From contig CAMOCU010000102.1 of NCBI GenBank assembly GCA_946610835.1, positions 1 through 5,219 of the forward strand: a DNA stretch of 5,219 nt. Direction: 5' to 3'. This document shows, one piece after another, positions 1 through 5,219 of the stretch; the first letter of the stretch is position 1, and every line of letters starts with the position of its first letter. Made by a program: the position numbers and the translations under genes. The notes below the pieces were generated by a model. The model made no database searches. It was not told where the DNA came from and worked only from the letters and a program-made list of their open reading frames with translations. Source of the stretch: an uncultured Clostridia bacterium (GTDB lineage: Bacteria; Bacillota; Clostridia; Oscillospirales; Acutalibacteraceae).

Positions 1-14
1 TGATATTTTCTTGT

Positions 15-1055
15 TTATCCCCCCAGCTCCACGGTCTCGTCGTAGAGCTTGATCCACGTGCCGGTGGCGAAGTTCCTCGCCCGCAGCAGCACCTCGTCGT
101 CATAGACCTCAATGATCCAGCCGCAGCCGTTGGCTATGTGGCCGCCGTGCAGAAAATCAAAATACATGTACGACGGCAGATTGACCAGCGTGATCGGGTT
201 GCCGTTGTTGTTTTCGATCGTTTCCACCGAAGCGTACGGCGCACCCGCTTTGCTGCCGGAATTTTTGAAGCCGGCGTGGATATGGCCGCTGATATAGAAC
301 ACGTTGTCGTATTTTTTCAAAATTTCCAGCAGCTGAGCCGACTGATCGCCGACGCCGCCTTTGTCCGCCGGGTCTTGTTCGTTCATCTCCCAGTTGTAGG
401 GCAGGCCGTGCGTTTCGTTGATCGGCTGGTGCAAAAACACAAAGATCGGCTCCTCCGTGCCGGAGGCTTTTTCCATTTCGCGGGCAAACCACTGCAGCTG
501 CGCATCGCTGAGATACGCGCTCGTGCGATCCTCTTCCGACCCCAGCACGATGAAGGAGTAGCCGTTGATCACGTCGGCATAGTACATCTGCGTGATCTCG
601 CGGTCAGAAACCATTTTGTTGTACCGGATAAACGTCGGCTTCACGCCGTCTGTCGGGTTGTCAAATTCGTCGCGGTTCGGCCCCCATGTGTCGTGGTTGC
701 CGACGATCACAAGCTTGTTGTCCGCAATGTCATATTTGCCTGCCGCGTCCGCGAACACATCCCACTGCTCGCAGTAGCCGTGGTTTGTGATGTCGCCCAC
801 AAAGGCGACGGCGTCCAGCCTGTCTTTCGCCTTTTCCATATCGCGCAGCCCAAGTTCCAGCATTCCCTGAAAAATCAGCTTAAAATTGCCGCGCAGATGT
901 GTGTCGGAAACGGCCGCAAAGCTGACGCGGCAGTCCTGCTGCGCGTGCGCGATCCGCGATTCCCGCTTGCCCGCAAGCAGTCCCAGCGGCGCGGTGAGCG
1001 TCATAACGACGCTCAGCAGCAGGCTCACGATTTTTACCAATATCTTTAACCACAT
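15..1055 (-). CDS. Membrane-anchored or exported calcineurin-like metallophosphoesterase
   Basis: A 346-residue protein of the calcineurin-like metallophosphoesterase fold, which uses two metal ions to hydrolyse phosphomonoesters or phosphodiesters. The metal-ligand blocks appear in the family order: DTH at 51-53, GD at 87-88, GNHD at 119-122, a His at 209 (FLHQP) and GHIH at 257-260, so the active site looks complete. A hydrophobic stretch at about residues 5-29 follows a Lys near the N-terminus; because basic residues (GKRESR) come straight after it, an uncleaved membrane anchor is as likely as a cleaved signal peptide. The active domain should then face outside the cell. The start is supported by AAAGGGTG seven bases upstream (1063-1070 on the plus strand). 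It lies 63 bp downstream of the reductase gene on the same strand with no clear terminator between. The substrate cannot be told from sequence; nucleotide, phospholipid or cell-wall phosphate esters are all possible. Fold is sure, role unknown. Confidence 0.9.
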   Translation of the reverse strand: MWLKILVKIVSLLLSVVMTLTAPLGLLAGKRESRIAHAQQDCRVSFAAVSDTHLRGNFKLIFQGMLELGLRDMEKAKDRLDAVAFVGDITNHGYCEQWDVFADAAGKYDIADNKLVIVGNHDTWGPNRDEFDNPTDGVKPTFIRYNKMVSDREITQMYYADVINGYSFIVLGSEEDRTSAYLSDAQLQWFAREMEKASGTEEPIFVFLHQPINETHGLPYNWEMNEQDPADKGGVGDQSAQLLEILKKYDNVFYISGHIHAGFKNSGSKAGAPYASVETIENNNGNPITLVNLPSYMYFDFLHGGHIANGCGWIIEVYDDEVLLRARNFATGTWIKLYDETVELGG

Positions 1056-1118
1056 AAGTATTCACCCTTTCGGATCATTCTGCCGGATGTTGTACAATTT
1101 ACCGGCCAAAAGCAGCCG

Positions 1119-2267
1119 TCAATACCCGAACAGCGCGGCGGCCTGCGCCATGTTTTCACGGATGGCAACACCGAAGGGGCAGCGCTTTTCGCACGCGCCG
1201 CAGCGGATGCATTCGCCGGCGTGGTGCGGCAGCACGGCATAGTGTTCGCGCACCGTTTCGGGCATCTGTCCTTGCGCCTGCGCCAGATGCAGGAATTTGG
1301 TCACGTCCGCAACACTGATCTGCACCGGGCAGGGCGCGCAATGGCTGCAATACATGCAGTGGCCTTCCCAGTGAATCTTCGGAAACGAGGCGAGCGCGGC
1401 GGCGTAATCACGCGCTTCGGCGTCCGCATCGCAGTAAGCGGCGCTTTGCTCAAGCTGTTCGACCGTATGCGCCCCGGCCAGAACGACCGAAACCGCAGGG
1501 CGCGACAGCGCATAGGCGATGCATTGGTTCGCTGTCAGCGCAACGCCGGCAGGCGACAGCTCCGCGTGCAGCAGGTCGCCGCCTGCGAAGGCTTTCATCA
1601 CGGTAATGCCCACGCCGCGGCGCTGGCAGGTTTCGTACAGCCGCTGCCGATCCGGATCCATATTCGTCAGGTCGGCGGCGTAGGCGTCGTCATTCCAAAG
1701 CTGCTCCACGTCCTCATCGGCGGGCTGCAGATCATAGCACGGGTTGACCGAAAACATCAGCACTTCGATTCCGCCTTCAACCACAGCGCGTTCCGCCACC
1801 AGCGGATTGTGGCTCGACAGACCGATGTGTCGGATGCGGCCCTGCGCCTTCAGCTCGCGCGCATAGTCCAGAATTCCGTTCTGTACGATCGCTTCCCAAT
1901 CGTGCATGGCGTCGCAGTAATGGATCATGCCCACATCGAGATAATCGGTGTCCAAAAGGCGCATCATTTCCTCAAAGCCTGCCTTCGTCTGCTCCGGATC
2001 TCTTGTGCGCAGATACTGCCCGTTCTGCCAGACCGAGCAAATGTGGGACTGGATCAAAAATTGATCCCGCCTGCCCCGCAGCGCTTTGCCGACAGCGGCG
2101 CGCAGCGCCGGATCCGACGCGTACAGGTCAAAATAATTGATGCCCAGCGCCTGTGCCTTGTCAAACATTCTTGCGGTCATGGCGTAGTTATCCTCGGAAA
2201 AACCTTCGCAGCCCATGCCGATGACGCTTGCGCGAAGGCCGGTGTTTCCCAATTCTCTGTATTCCAT
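1119..2267 (-). CDS. Aldo/keto reductase-fold protein with two C-terminal 4Fe-4S motifs
   Basis: A 382-residue fusion of an aldo/keto reductase TIM barrel (about residues 1-295) with a ferredoxin-like tail. The N-terminus (YRELGNTGLRASVIGMG) is typical of the superfamily. The tail has CMYCSHCAPCP (Cys 304, 307, 310, 313) and CIRCGACEKRCP (Cys 353, 356, 359, 363), which should bind two 4Fe-4S clusters. The barrel Asp47 and His116 (GMIHYCD) are present, but the catalytic Tyr expected five residues after Asp47 is Asp52, and the usual Lys aligns with His76 (LIQSHI). Tetrad-directed hydride transfer as in classic members is therefore doubtful; the clusters suggest ferredoxin-linked redox chemistry on an unknown substrate. 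The ATG at 2265-2267 was chosen over the in-frame upstream ATG at 2421-2423 because homology begins here and AGAAAGAAGG lies six bases before it; the 52 extra residues look unlike any domain. Probably cytoplasmic, and possibly co-transcribed with the downstream phosphoesterase. Confidence 0.93.
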   Translation of the reverse strand: MEYRELGNTGLRASVIGMGCEGFSEDNYAMTARMFDKAQALGINYFDLYASDPALRAAVGKALRGRRDQFLIQSHICSVWQNGQYLRTRDPEQTKAGFEEMMRLLDTDYLDVGMIHYCDAMHDWEAIVQNGILDYARELKAQGRIRHIGLSSHNPLVAERAVVEGGIEVLMFSVNPCYDLQPADEDVEQLWNDDAYAADLTNMDPDRQRLYETCQRRGVGITVMKAFAGGDLLHAELSPAGVALTANQCIAYALSRPAVSVVLAGAHTVEQLEQSAAYCDADAEARDYAAALASFPKIHWEGHCMYCSHCAPCPVQISVADVTKFLHLAQAQGQMPETVREHYAVLPHHAGECIRCGACEKRCPFGVAIRENMAQAAALFGY

Positions 2268-2273
2268 TGCAAA

Positions 2274-2283
2274 CCTTCTTTCT
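2274..2283 (-). promoter_or_regulatory. Ribosome binding site that fixes the reductase start
   Basis: On the minus strand the sequence reads AGAAAGAAGG, ending six bases before the ATG at 2265-2267. It is the reason for choosing this start rather than the in-frame ATG 156 bases upstream. That upstream ATG also lies before the predicted transcription start, so it would not be in the mRNA. Confidence 0.75.
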
Positions 2284-2323
2284 GATGATCCGGCGGACAA
2301 GCATCTCTGCGGCCGGCAATCGC

Positions 2324-2338
2324 GTCCGTTTAACGGAC
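2324..2338. promoter_or_regulatory. Perfect 15-bp palindrome, candidate operator in the reductase leader
   Basis: GTCCGTT and AACGGAC form perfect 7-bp inverted arms around a single central T. If the minus-strand promoter at 2356-2384 is right, the palindrome spans roughly +12 to +26 of the reductase transcript, where a bound dimeric repressor would block initiation or early elongation. The one-base centre suits a protein-binding site better than an RNA hairpin, although a shortened stem could form in RNA. It does not match an operator I can name. No regulator gene is in the window. Operator function is inference. Confidence 0.5.
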
Positions 2339-2355
2339 AGTATGGTGTTGTGGTT

Positions 2356-2384
2356 ATTGTAGCATAATCGCCGCCCGGCCGCAA
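2356..2384 (-). promoter_or_regulatory. Candidate extended -10 promoter for the reductase and phosphoesterase genes
   Basis: Read on the minus strand, TTGCGG (2379-2384) is followed after 17 bases by TACAAT (2356-2361), a five-of-six match to the -10 consensus. The bases TGC just before TACAAT make an extended -10, which can offset the weak -35 (three of six). Transcription would start near 2349, giving a leader of about 80 bases that contains the 15-bp palindrome. Confidence 0.5.
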
Positions 2385-2529
2385 GTGCGATTTGTGCCGG
2401 ATAAACCGTCCGCGTGAAAACATAGATCAATGCTGATCCTCAGGGAGGAAGTTTTGAGAACGGGGTACGCCGCCCCTGTGTAAGGAAAGACAGTCGTCGA
2501 GATACGCGGCAAGGGTAAAGCATATTCCT

Positions 2530-2560
2530 GCAGCGCGTGTGCTGCGCGCAAACACTTTTT
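2530..2560 (+). terminator. Weak terminator-like hairpin and T-run upstream of the rfb promoter
   Basis: GCAGC (2530-2534) can pair with GCTGC (2541-2545) around a six-base loop; alternatively GCGCG (2533-2537) pairs with CGCGC (2545-2549), or GTGT (2537-2540) with ACAC (2552-2555), which abuts TTTTT at 2556-2560. Each stem is only 4-6 bp and the GC-rich ones stand several bases from the T-run, so this is a poor intrinsic terminator. If real, it would end a plus-strand transcript from the intergenic region. The T-run could instead act as an upstream element for the promoter at 2564. Confidence 0.25.
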
Positions 2561-2563
2561 GTC

Positions 2564-2592
2564 TTGACTTGACGCGGCGGGATTGGTATACT
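2564..2592 (+). promoter_or_regulatory. Main candidate sigma-A type promoter of the rfbFGH operon
   Basis: TTGACT (2564-2569) and TATACT (2587-2592) each match the consensus at five of six bases and are separated by exactly 17 bases. TGG directly before TATACT supplies the TGn extended -10. The predicted start is near 2599, giving an untranslated leader of about 58 bases before rfbF. No other promoter is evident within the operon, so all three genes are probably read from this zone. Confidence 0.75.
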
Positions 2593-2597
2593 ATATT
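2569..2597 (+). promoter_or_regulatory. Second overlapping promoter, shifted by 5 bp
   Basis: TTGACG (2569-2574) and TATATT (2592-2597) are again each five of six to consensus with a 17-base spacer, offset by 5 bp from the first promoter because the -35 region is a CTTGA repeat. The two could not be occupied at once. A perfect TATAAT lies further down at 2600-2605 but has no -35 at a workable distance. Confidence 0.45.
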
Positions 2598-2657
2598 TGT
2601 ATAATTGGATAGTTTTGCATTCCGGACAGTTTGGAGAGCAGAAAGGAACCACAGAAT

Positions 2658-3431
2658 ATGAAAGTCGTCCTTTTAGCCGGCGGGCTGGGTACGCGCATCA
2701 GCGAGGAGAGCCACCTGCGGCCGAAGCCCATGATCGAAATCGGCGGGATGCCGATCCTTTGGCACATTATGAAGCATTACAGCCATTACGGTTTTCAGGA
2801 TTTTATCATCTGCTGCGGATACAAGCAGCATGTGATCAAAGAATTCTTTGCCGATTATTATCTGTACAACAGCGACGTAACGTTTGATTTTTCCAAGGGC
2901 GGCGAGATGATCGTTCACAACAACATCGCCGAGCCGTGGCGTGTGACGCTGGTCGATACGGGGCTGACAACCATGACCGGCGGGCGGATCAAGCGCGTGC
3001 GCAAATACATCGGCGATGAAACGTTCATGCTGACCTATGGCGACGGCGTGTCGGACGTCGATCTGCCTGCGCTGCTGGATTTTCACCGCAGCCACGGCAA
3101 GGCCGCCACGCTCACGGCGGTGAGCGTCGGGCAGCGGTTCGGCGTGCTGGATGCGCAGCCGGACGGGCGGATTGATTCTTTCCGTGAAAAACAGGATACA
3201 GACGGCAGCCGCATCAACGGCGGCTTTATGGTGCTGGAAAGCAGCGTGTTTTCCTACATCGAGGGTGACGACACCGCGTTCGAGCAGCAGCCGCTTTCGG
3301 CGCTCGCACGCGACGGGCAGCTCATGGCGTACCGGCACGACGGATTCTGGCAGTGTATGGACACCCAGCGCGACCGGCAGATGCTGGAAACGCTGTGGGC
3401 AAAAGGGAACGCCCCGTGGAAACTGTGGTAA
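2658..3431 (+). CDS. rfbF: Glucose-1-phosphate cytidylyltransferase (CDP-glucose pyrophosphorylase)
   Basis: A 257-residue cytoplasmic nucleotidyltransferase, the usual length for RfbF, that joins glucose 1-phosphate and CTP into CDP-glucose and pyrophosphate, the first step to CDP-3,6-dideoxyhexoses. The N-terminal signature LAGGLGTR (6-13), followed by the CDP-glucose-type ISEESHLRPKPMIEIGG (14-30) with Lys23, binds nucleotide. TYGDGVSD (126-133) supplies acidic metal-binding residues, INGGFMV (186-192) the sugar site, and FWQCMDT (230-236) a further Asp235. All expected blocks are intact. The start is the ATG at 2658, with AAAGGA ten bases upstream; an in-frame TTG at 2631 is rejected because the family begins MKVVLLAGG. 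It is the first gene of the operon, and its stop codon overlaps the ribosome site of rfbG, which suggests coupled translation. The function is secure from the family-specific motif. Confidence 0.96.
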   Translation: MKVVLLAGGLGTRISEESHLRPKPMIEIGGMPILWHIMKHYSHYGFQDFIICCGYKQHVIKEFFADYYLYNSDVTFDFSKGGEMIVHNNIAEPWRVTLVDTGLTTMTGGRIKRVRKYIGDETFMLTYGDGVSDVDLPALLDFHRSHGKAATLTAVSVGQRFGVLDAQPDGRIDSFREKQDTDGSRINGGFMVLESSVFSYIEGDDTAFEQQPLSALARDGQLMAYRHDGFWQCMDTQRDRQMLETLWAKGNAPWKLW

Positions 3432-3435
3432 GGAG
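3430..3435 (+). promoter_or_regulatory. rfbG ribosome binding site overlapping the rfbF stop codon
   Basis: AAGGAG begins inside the TAA stop of rfbF (3429-3431) and ends seven bases before the ATG at 3443. This decides the rfbG start against the in-frame upstream ATG at 3353, which would overlap rfbF by 79 bases. It also points to translational coupling of the two genes. Confidence 0.85.
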
Positions 3436-3442
3436 AGAGCGT

Positions 3443-4495
3443 ATGCGGTTGGATTTTTATCGGGACAAATGTGTGCTTGTCACCGGGCATACGGGGTTCA
3501 AGGGCAGCTGGCTGTGCCGGATCCTTGCGCTTGCGGGCGCAAAGGTCGTCGGCTATGCGCTGCAGCCGCCGACCGACCCGAGTTTATATGTGCAGGCGAA
3601 CATCGGCCGGGGCGTCGAATCCGTGATCGGCGATGTGCGGAATTTTGAAAAACTGCTGGGCGTATTCGAGCAGTACAAGCCGGACGTGGTGTTTCATCTT
3701 GCGGCGCAGCCGATCGTGCGCGAAGGGTACCGCGAGCCGCGTGCCACGTTCGAAACAAATATTATGGGCACGGTGAACGTGCTGGAGTGTGCGCGGCGAA
3801 CGGGATGCGTGCGCTCGATGGTGGTTGTGACCACGGACAAGGTGTACGAAAACAAGGAGTGGGACTGGGGATACAGGGAGTGCGATCCGCTGGGCGGATT
3901 TGACCCGTATTCAAACAGCAAATCCTGCGCCGAACTGGTCACACGCAGTTATATCAACGCGTATTTTACCGACGGCGGCACAGCCGTTTCGACCGCGCGC
4001 GCGGGCAATGTGATCGGCGGCGGCGACTGGGGCGCGGATCGGCTGGTTCCGGACTGCGTGCGCGCGGCGCTGCGGTGCGAACCGATCATTCTGCGTAATC
4101 CGCTTTCCGTGCGGCCGTTCCAGCATGTGCTTGAGCCGCTGGCGGCGTACCTGCTGATCGGCGAAAAACAGTTCGCCGATTTTTCGCTTGCCGATTGCTA
4201 CAACGTCGGCCCCGCACAGGCGGACTGCCTGACCGTGGGCGAGATGGCGGAGCTTTTCTGCAAAGAATGGGGCGACGGACAGCGCGCGGTCGTGCAAAAG
4301 CAGAGCGACGCCGTACACGAGGCCGGTTTCCTGCGCCTGGACAGCACGCGCATCCGTACCCGGCTCGGCTGGTCGCCGCGCTGGAATGCGCCGACGGCCG
4401 TGGCCAAAACAGTGGAATTTACCAAGCGCGGTCTGTACGGCAAAGCCGTGTCCGAAACGCTGGACGGGCAGATCCGCGAATATTTTGAGTTTTGA
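3443..4495 (+). CDS. rfbG: CDP-glucose 4,6-dehydratase
   Basis: A 350-residue extended short-chain dehydrogenase/reductase that uses bound NAD to convert CDP-glucose into CDP-4-keto-6-deoxyglucose, acting on the RfbF product. The Rossmann motif TGHTGFKGSW (14-23) is the form typical of CDP-glucose dehydratases. HLAAQP (85-90) lines the cofactor site, TTDK (130-133) carries the dehydratase Thr-Asp-Lys group, and YSNSK (156-160) gives the catalytic Tyr156 and Lys160. ARAGNVIGGGDWG (186-198) and RPFQHVLEPL (224-233) match the family's substrate-binding region. Length is close to the usual value and nothing is missing. It starts 11 bp after rfbF with a strong ribosome site and ends 16 bp before rfbH, so the three are surely one operon. 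Its product feeds RfbH. The sequence separates it well from dTDP-glucose 4,6-dehydratases, which lack the GHTGFKG form. Confidence 0.96.
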   Translation: MRLDFYRDKCVLVTGHTGFKGSWLCRILALAGAKVVGYALQPPTDPSLYVQANIGRGVESVIGDVRNFEKLLGVFEQYKPDVVFHLAAQPIVREGYREPRATFETNIMGTVNVLECARRTGCVRSMVVVTTDKVYENKEWDWGYRECDPLGGFDPYSNSKSCAELVTRSYINAYFTDGGTAVSTARAGNVIGGGDWGADRLVPDCVRAALRCEPIILRNPLSVRPFQHVLEPLAAYLLIGEKQFADFSLADCYNVGPAQADCLTVGEMAELFCKEWGDGQRAVVQKQSDAVHEAGFLRLDSTRIRTRLGWSPRWNAPTAVAKTVEFTKRGLYGKAVSETLDGQIREYFEF

Positions 4496-4511
4496 CAATC
4501 GAGGACAGAGT

Positions 4512-5219
4512 ATGTTTGAAAATATGACCGAACAGCAGGCGCGCGAGGCGATCCTGCGCATGGTGGGGGAGTACTGCGACGTTTTTCACGCGCCGCAGCC
4601 CTATCACCCGGGAGACAGGATCGGGTACGCCGGGCGTGTATACGACCGGGAGGAAATGACCAATCTGGCGGACAGTATGCTGGATTTCTGGCTGACAGCG
4701 GGCAAGTATGCCGACGCGTTTGAAAAGGGGCTTGCGGCGTATCTCGATGTGCCGTTCTGCAGCCTTGTCAATTCCGGCTCGTCGGCAAATCTGCTGGCGT
4801 TCATGGCGCTGACCTCGCCGCTTTTGGGCGAACGAGCCGTGCGCCGCGGCGACGAGATCCTAACCGTTGCGGCAGGGTTCCCGACGACCGTTGCGCCGAT
4901 GATCCAGTTCGGCGCCGTGCCCGTATTTGTGGATGTGACGATTCCGCAGTACAACGTCGACGTCGACGCGCTGCGCGCGGCCTTATCGCCCAAAACAAAG
5001 GCCGTCATGCTCGCACACACGCTCGGCAATCCTTTCGACGTGTGCGCGGTGCGTGATTTTTGCCGCGAAAACGGACTTTGGCTGGTCGAGGACAACTGCG
5101 ACGCGCTGGGCAGCGAGGTGCGCATCGACGGCGCATGGCGCAAAACCGGAACGGTCGGCGACATCGGAACATCCAGCTTTTATCCCCCGCATCACATGAC
5201 GATGGGCGAGGGCGGCGCG
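4512..5219 (+). CDS. rfbH: CDP-4-keto-6-deoxy-D-glucose 3-dehydrase (E1), cut by the window's right edge
   Basis: The first 236 residues of a protein usually about 435 long; the frame is open to the last base. It is a DegT/DnrJ/EryC1-fold enzyme that uses PMP and a [2Fe-2S] cluster to remove the C3 hydroxyl of CDP-4-keto-6-deoxyglucose, working with a reductase (E3) that supplies electrons. NSGSSANLLA (87-96) holds the cofactor phosphate, and LVEDNCDALG (191-200) gives the cofactor-contacting Asp194. SFYPPHHMTMGEGG (222-235) has His at 227 where transaminases have the PLP lysine; this His is the hallmark of 3-dehydrases. Cys196 matches the first ligand of the known cluster pattern C-x57-C-x-C-x7-C, so the other three should lie near residues 254, 256 and 264, beyond the edge. 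The ATG at 4512 is preceded by GAGG at 4501-4504. Third gene of the rfb operon. Confidence 0.95.
   Translation, partial: MFENMTEQQAREAILRMVGEYCDVFHAPQPYHPGDRIGYAGRVYDREEMTNLADSMLDFWLTAGKYADAFEKGLAAYLDVPFCSLVNSGSSANLLAFMALTSPLLGERAVRRGDEILTVAAGFPTTVAPMIQFGAVPVFVDVTIPQYNVDVDALRAALSPKTKAVMLAHTLGNPFDVCAVRDFCRENGLWLVEDNCDALGSEVRIDGAWRKTGTVGDIGTSSFYPPHHMTMGEGGA

Larger units (their letters stand above)
2268..2657. other. Divergent intergenic region, no convincing gene
   Basis: 390 bp separate the divergently read reductase and rfbF genes. The left third holds the minus-strand promoter and palindrome, and the right end (2564-2605) the plus-strand promoters. Between them, at about 2424-2560, lie small inverted repeats: GATCA/TGATC at 2425-2438, TCCTC/GAGGA at 2437-2449, GGGG/CCCC near 2464-2478, and GCAGC/GCTGC at 2530-2545, before a run of five T at 2556-2560. 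Short open frames cross it, but none has a recognisable protein, a good start and a ribosome site together. It could hold a small RNA or only regulatory DNA; the sequence does not decide. Confidence 0.6.

Noticed and set aside
138..1049. 303-codon open frame on the plus strand opposite the metallophosphoesterase
   Set aside because: It lies fully antisense to a gene with complete family motifs; its Arg/Val/His-rich translation is typical of a GC-rich shadow frame and shows no recognisable domain.
1082..1106. Inverted repeat GCCGG/CCGGC enclosing TTGTACAA between the reductase and phosphoesterase genes
   Set aside because: The stem is only 5 bp with a 15-base loop and has no T-run in the direction of transcription, so it is not supported as a terminator; TTGTACAA alone is too short to claim as an operator.
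1221..2285. 354-codon open frame on the plus strand opposite the reductase
   Set aside because: Antisense to a clear gene, with low-information Arg/His/Ala-rich translation and no recognisable motif.
2421..2423. Upstream in-frame ATG giving the reductase 52 extra residues
   Set aside because: The extension has no domain similarity, lies upstream of the predicted promoter, and the internal ATG at 2265-2267 has a good ribosome site and the family's normal N-terminus.
2354..2652. Short minus-strand open frames (65 and 70 codons) in the divergent spacer
   Set aside because: They overlap each other and the rfb promoter, show no recognisable protein, and lack a convincing start with a ribosome site.
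2673..3338. 221-codon open frame on the minus strand opposite rfbF
   Set aside because: Shadow of rfbF; no family motif and fully explained by the coding bias of the opposite strand.
3911..4561. 216-codon open frame on the minus strand opposite rfbG
   Set aside because: Antisense to rfbG and across the rfbG-rfbH junction, with Arg/Ala-rich translation lacking domains.
4604..5164. 186-codon Ser/Arg-rich open frame opposite rfbH
   Set aside because: Antisense to a gene with diagnostic active-site motifs; composition is that of a shadow frame.

Overview
The window looks like chromosomal DNA from a GC-rich, probably anaerobic, Gram-positive bacterium of the Clostridia. This is an inference. It rests on strong purine-rich Shine-Dalgarno sites before every gene, near-consensus sigma-A type promoters, and an aldo/keto reductase carrying clostridial-ferredoxin-type Cys motifs. 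No RNA gene, CRISPR array, insertion sequence or other mobile element was recognised. The window cuts the last gene at its right edge.

Left part (15-2267, minus strand): an aldo/keto reductase-fold protein with two C-terminal 4Fe-4S motifs is followed 63 bp downstream by a membrane-anchored or exported calcineurin-like metallophosphoesterase. The two genes may be co-transcribed. The reductase lacks the usual catalytic Tyr and Lys at their expected positions.

Middle (2268-2657): a 390-bp divergent intergenic region without a convincing gene. It holds a candidate minus-strand extended -10 promoter, a perfect 15-bp palindrome (GTCCGTTTAACGGAC) in the predicted reductase leader, several small potential hairpins, and a plus-strand promoter zone. 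In that zone two near-consensus -35/-10 pairs, each with a 17-bp spacer, overlap with a 5-bp offset.

Right part (2658-5219, plus strand): a tight operon rfbF-rfbG-rfbH, with gaps of 11 and 16 bp, for the early steps of CDP-3,6-dideoxyhexose synthesis. RfbF makes CDP-glucose from glucose 1-phosphate and CTP. RfbG dehydrates it to CDP-4-keto-6-deoxyglucose. RfbH, a PMP- and [2Fe-2S]-dependent dehydrase with His in place of the PLP lysine, removes the C3 hydroxyl. The genes that would set the final sugar (a reductase, epimerase or branching enzyme, and a glycosyltransferase) must lie beyond the right edge or elsewhere. The product probably decorates a surface polysaccharide. The pathway is known; the parts that merit checking are the regulatory DNA in the middle and the unusual active site of the reductase.
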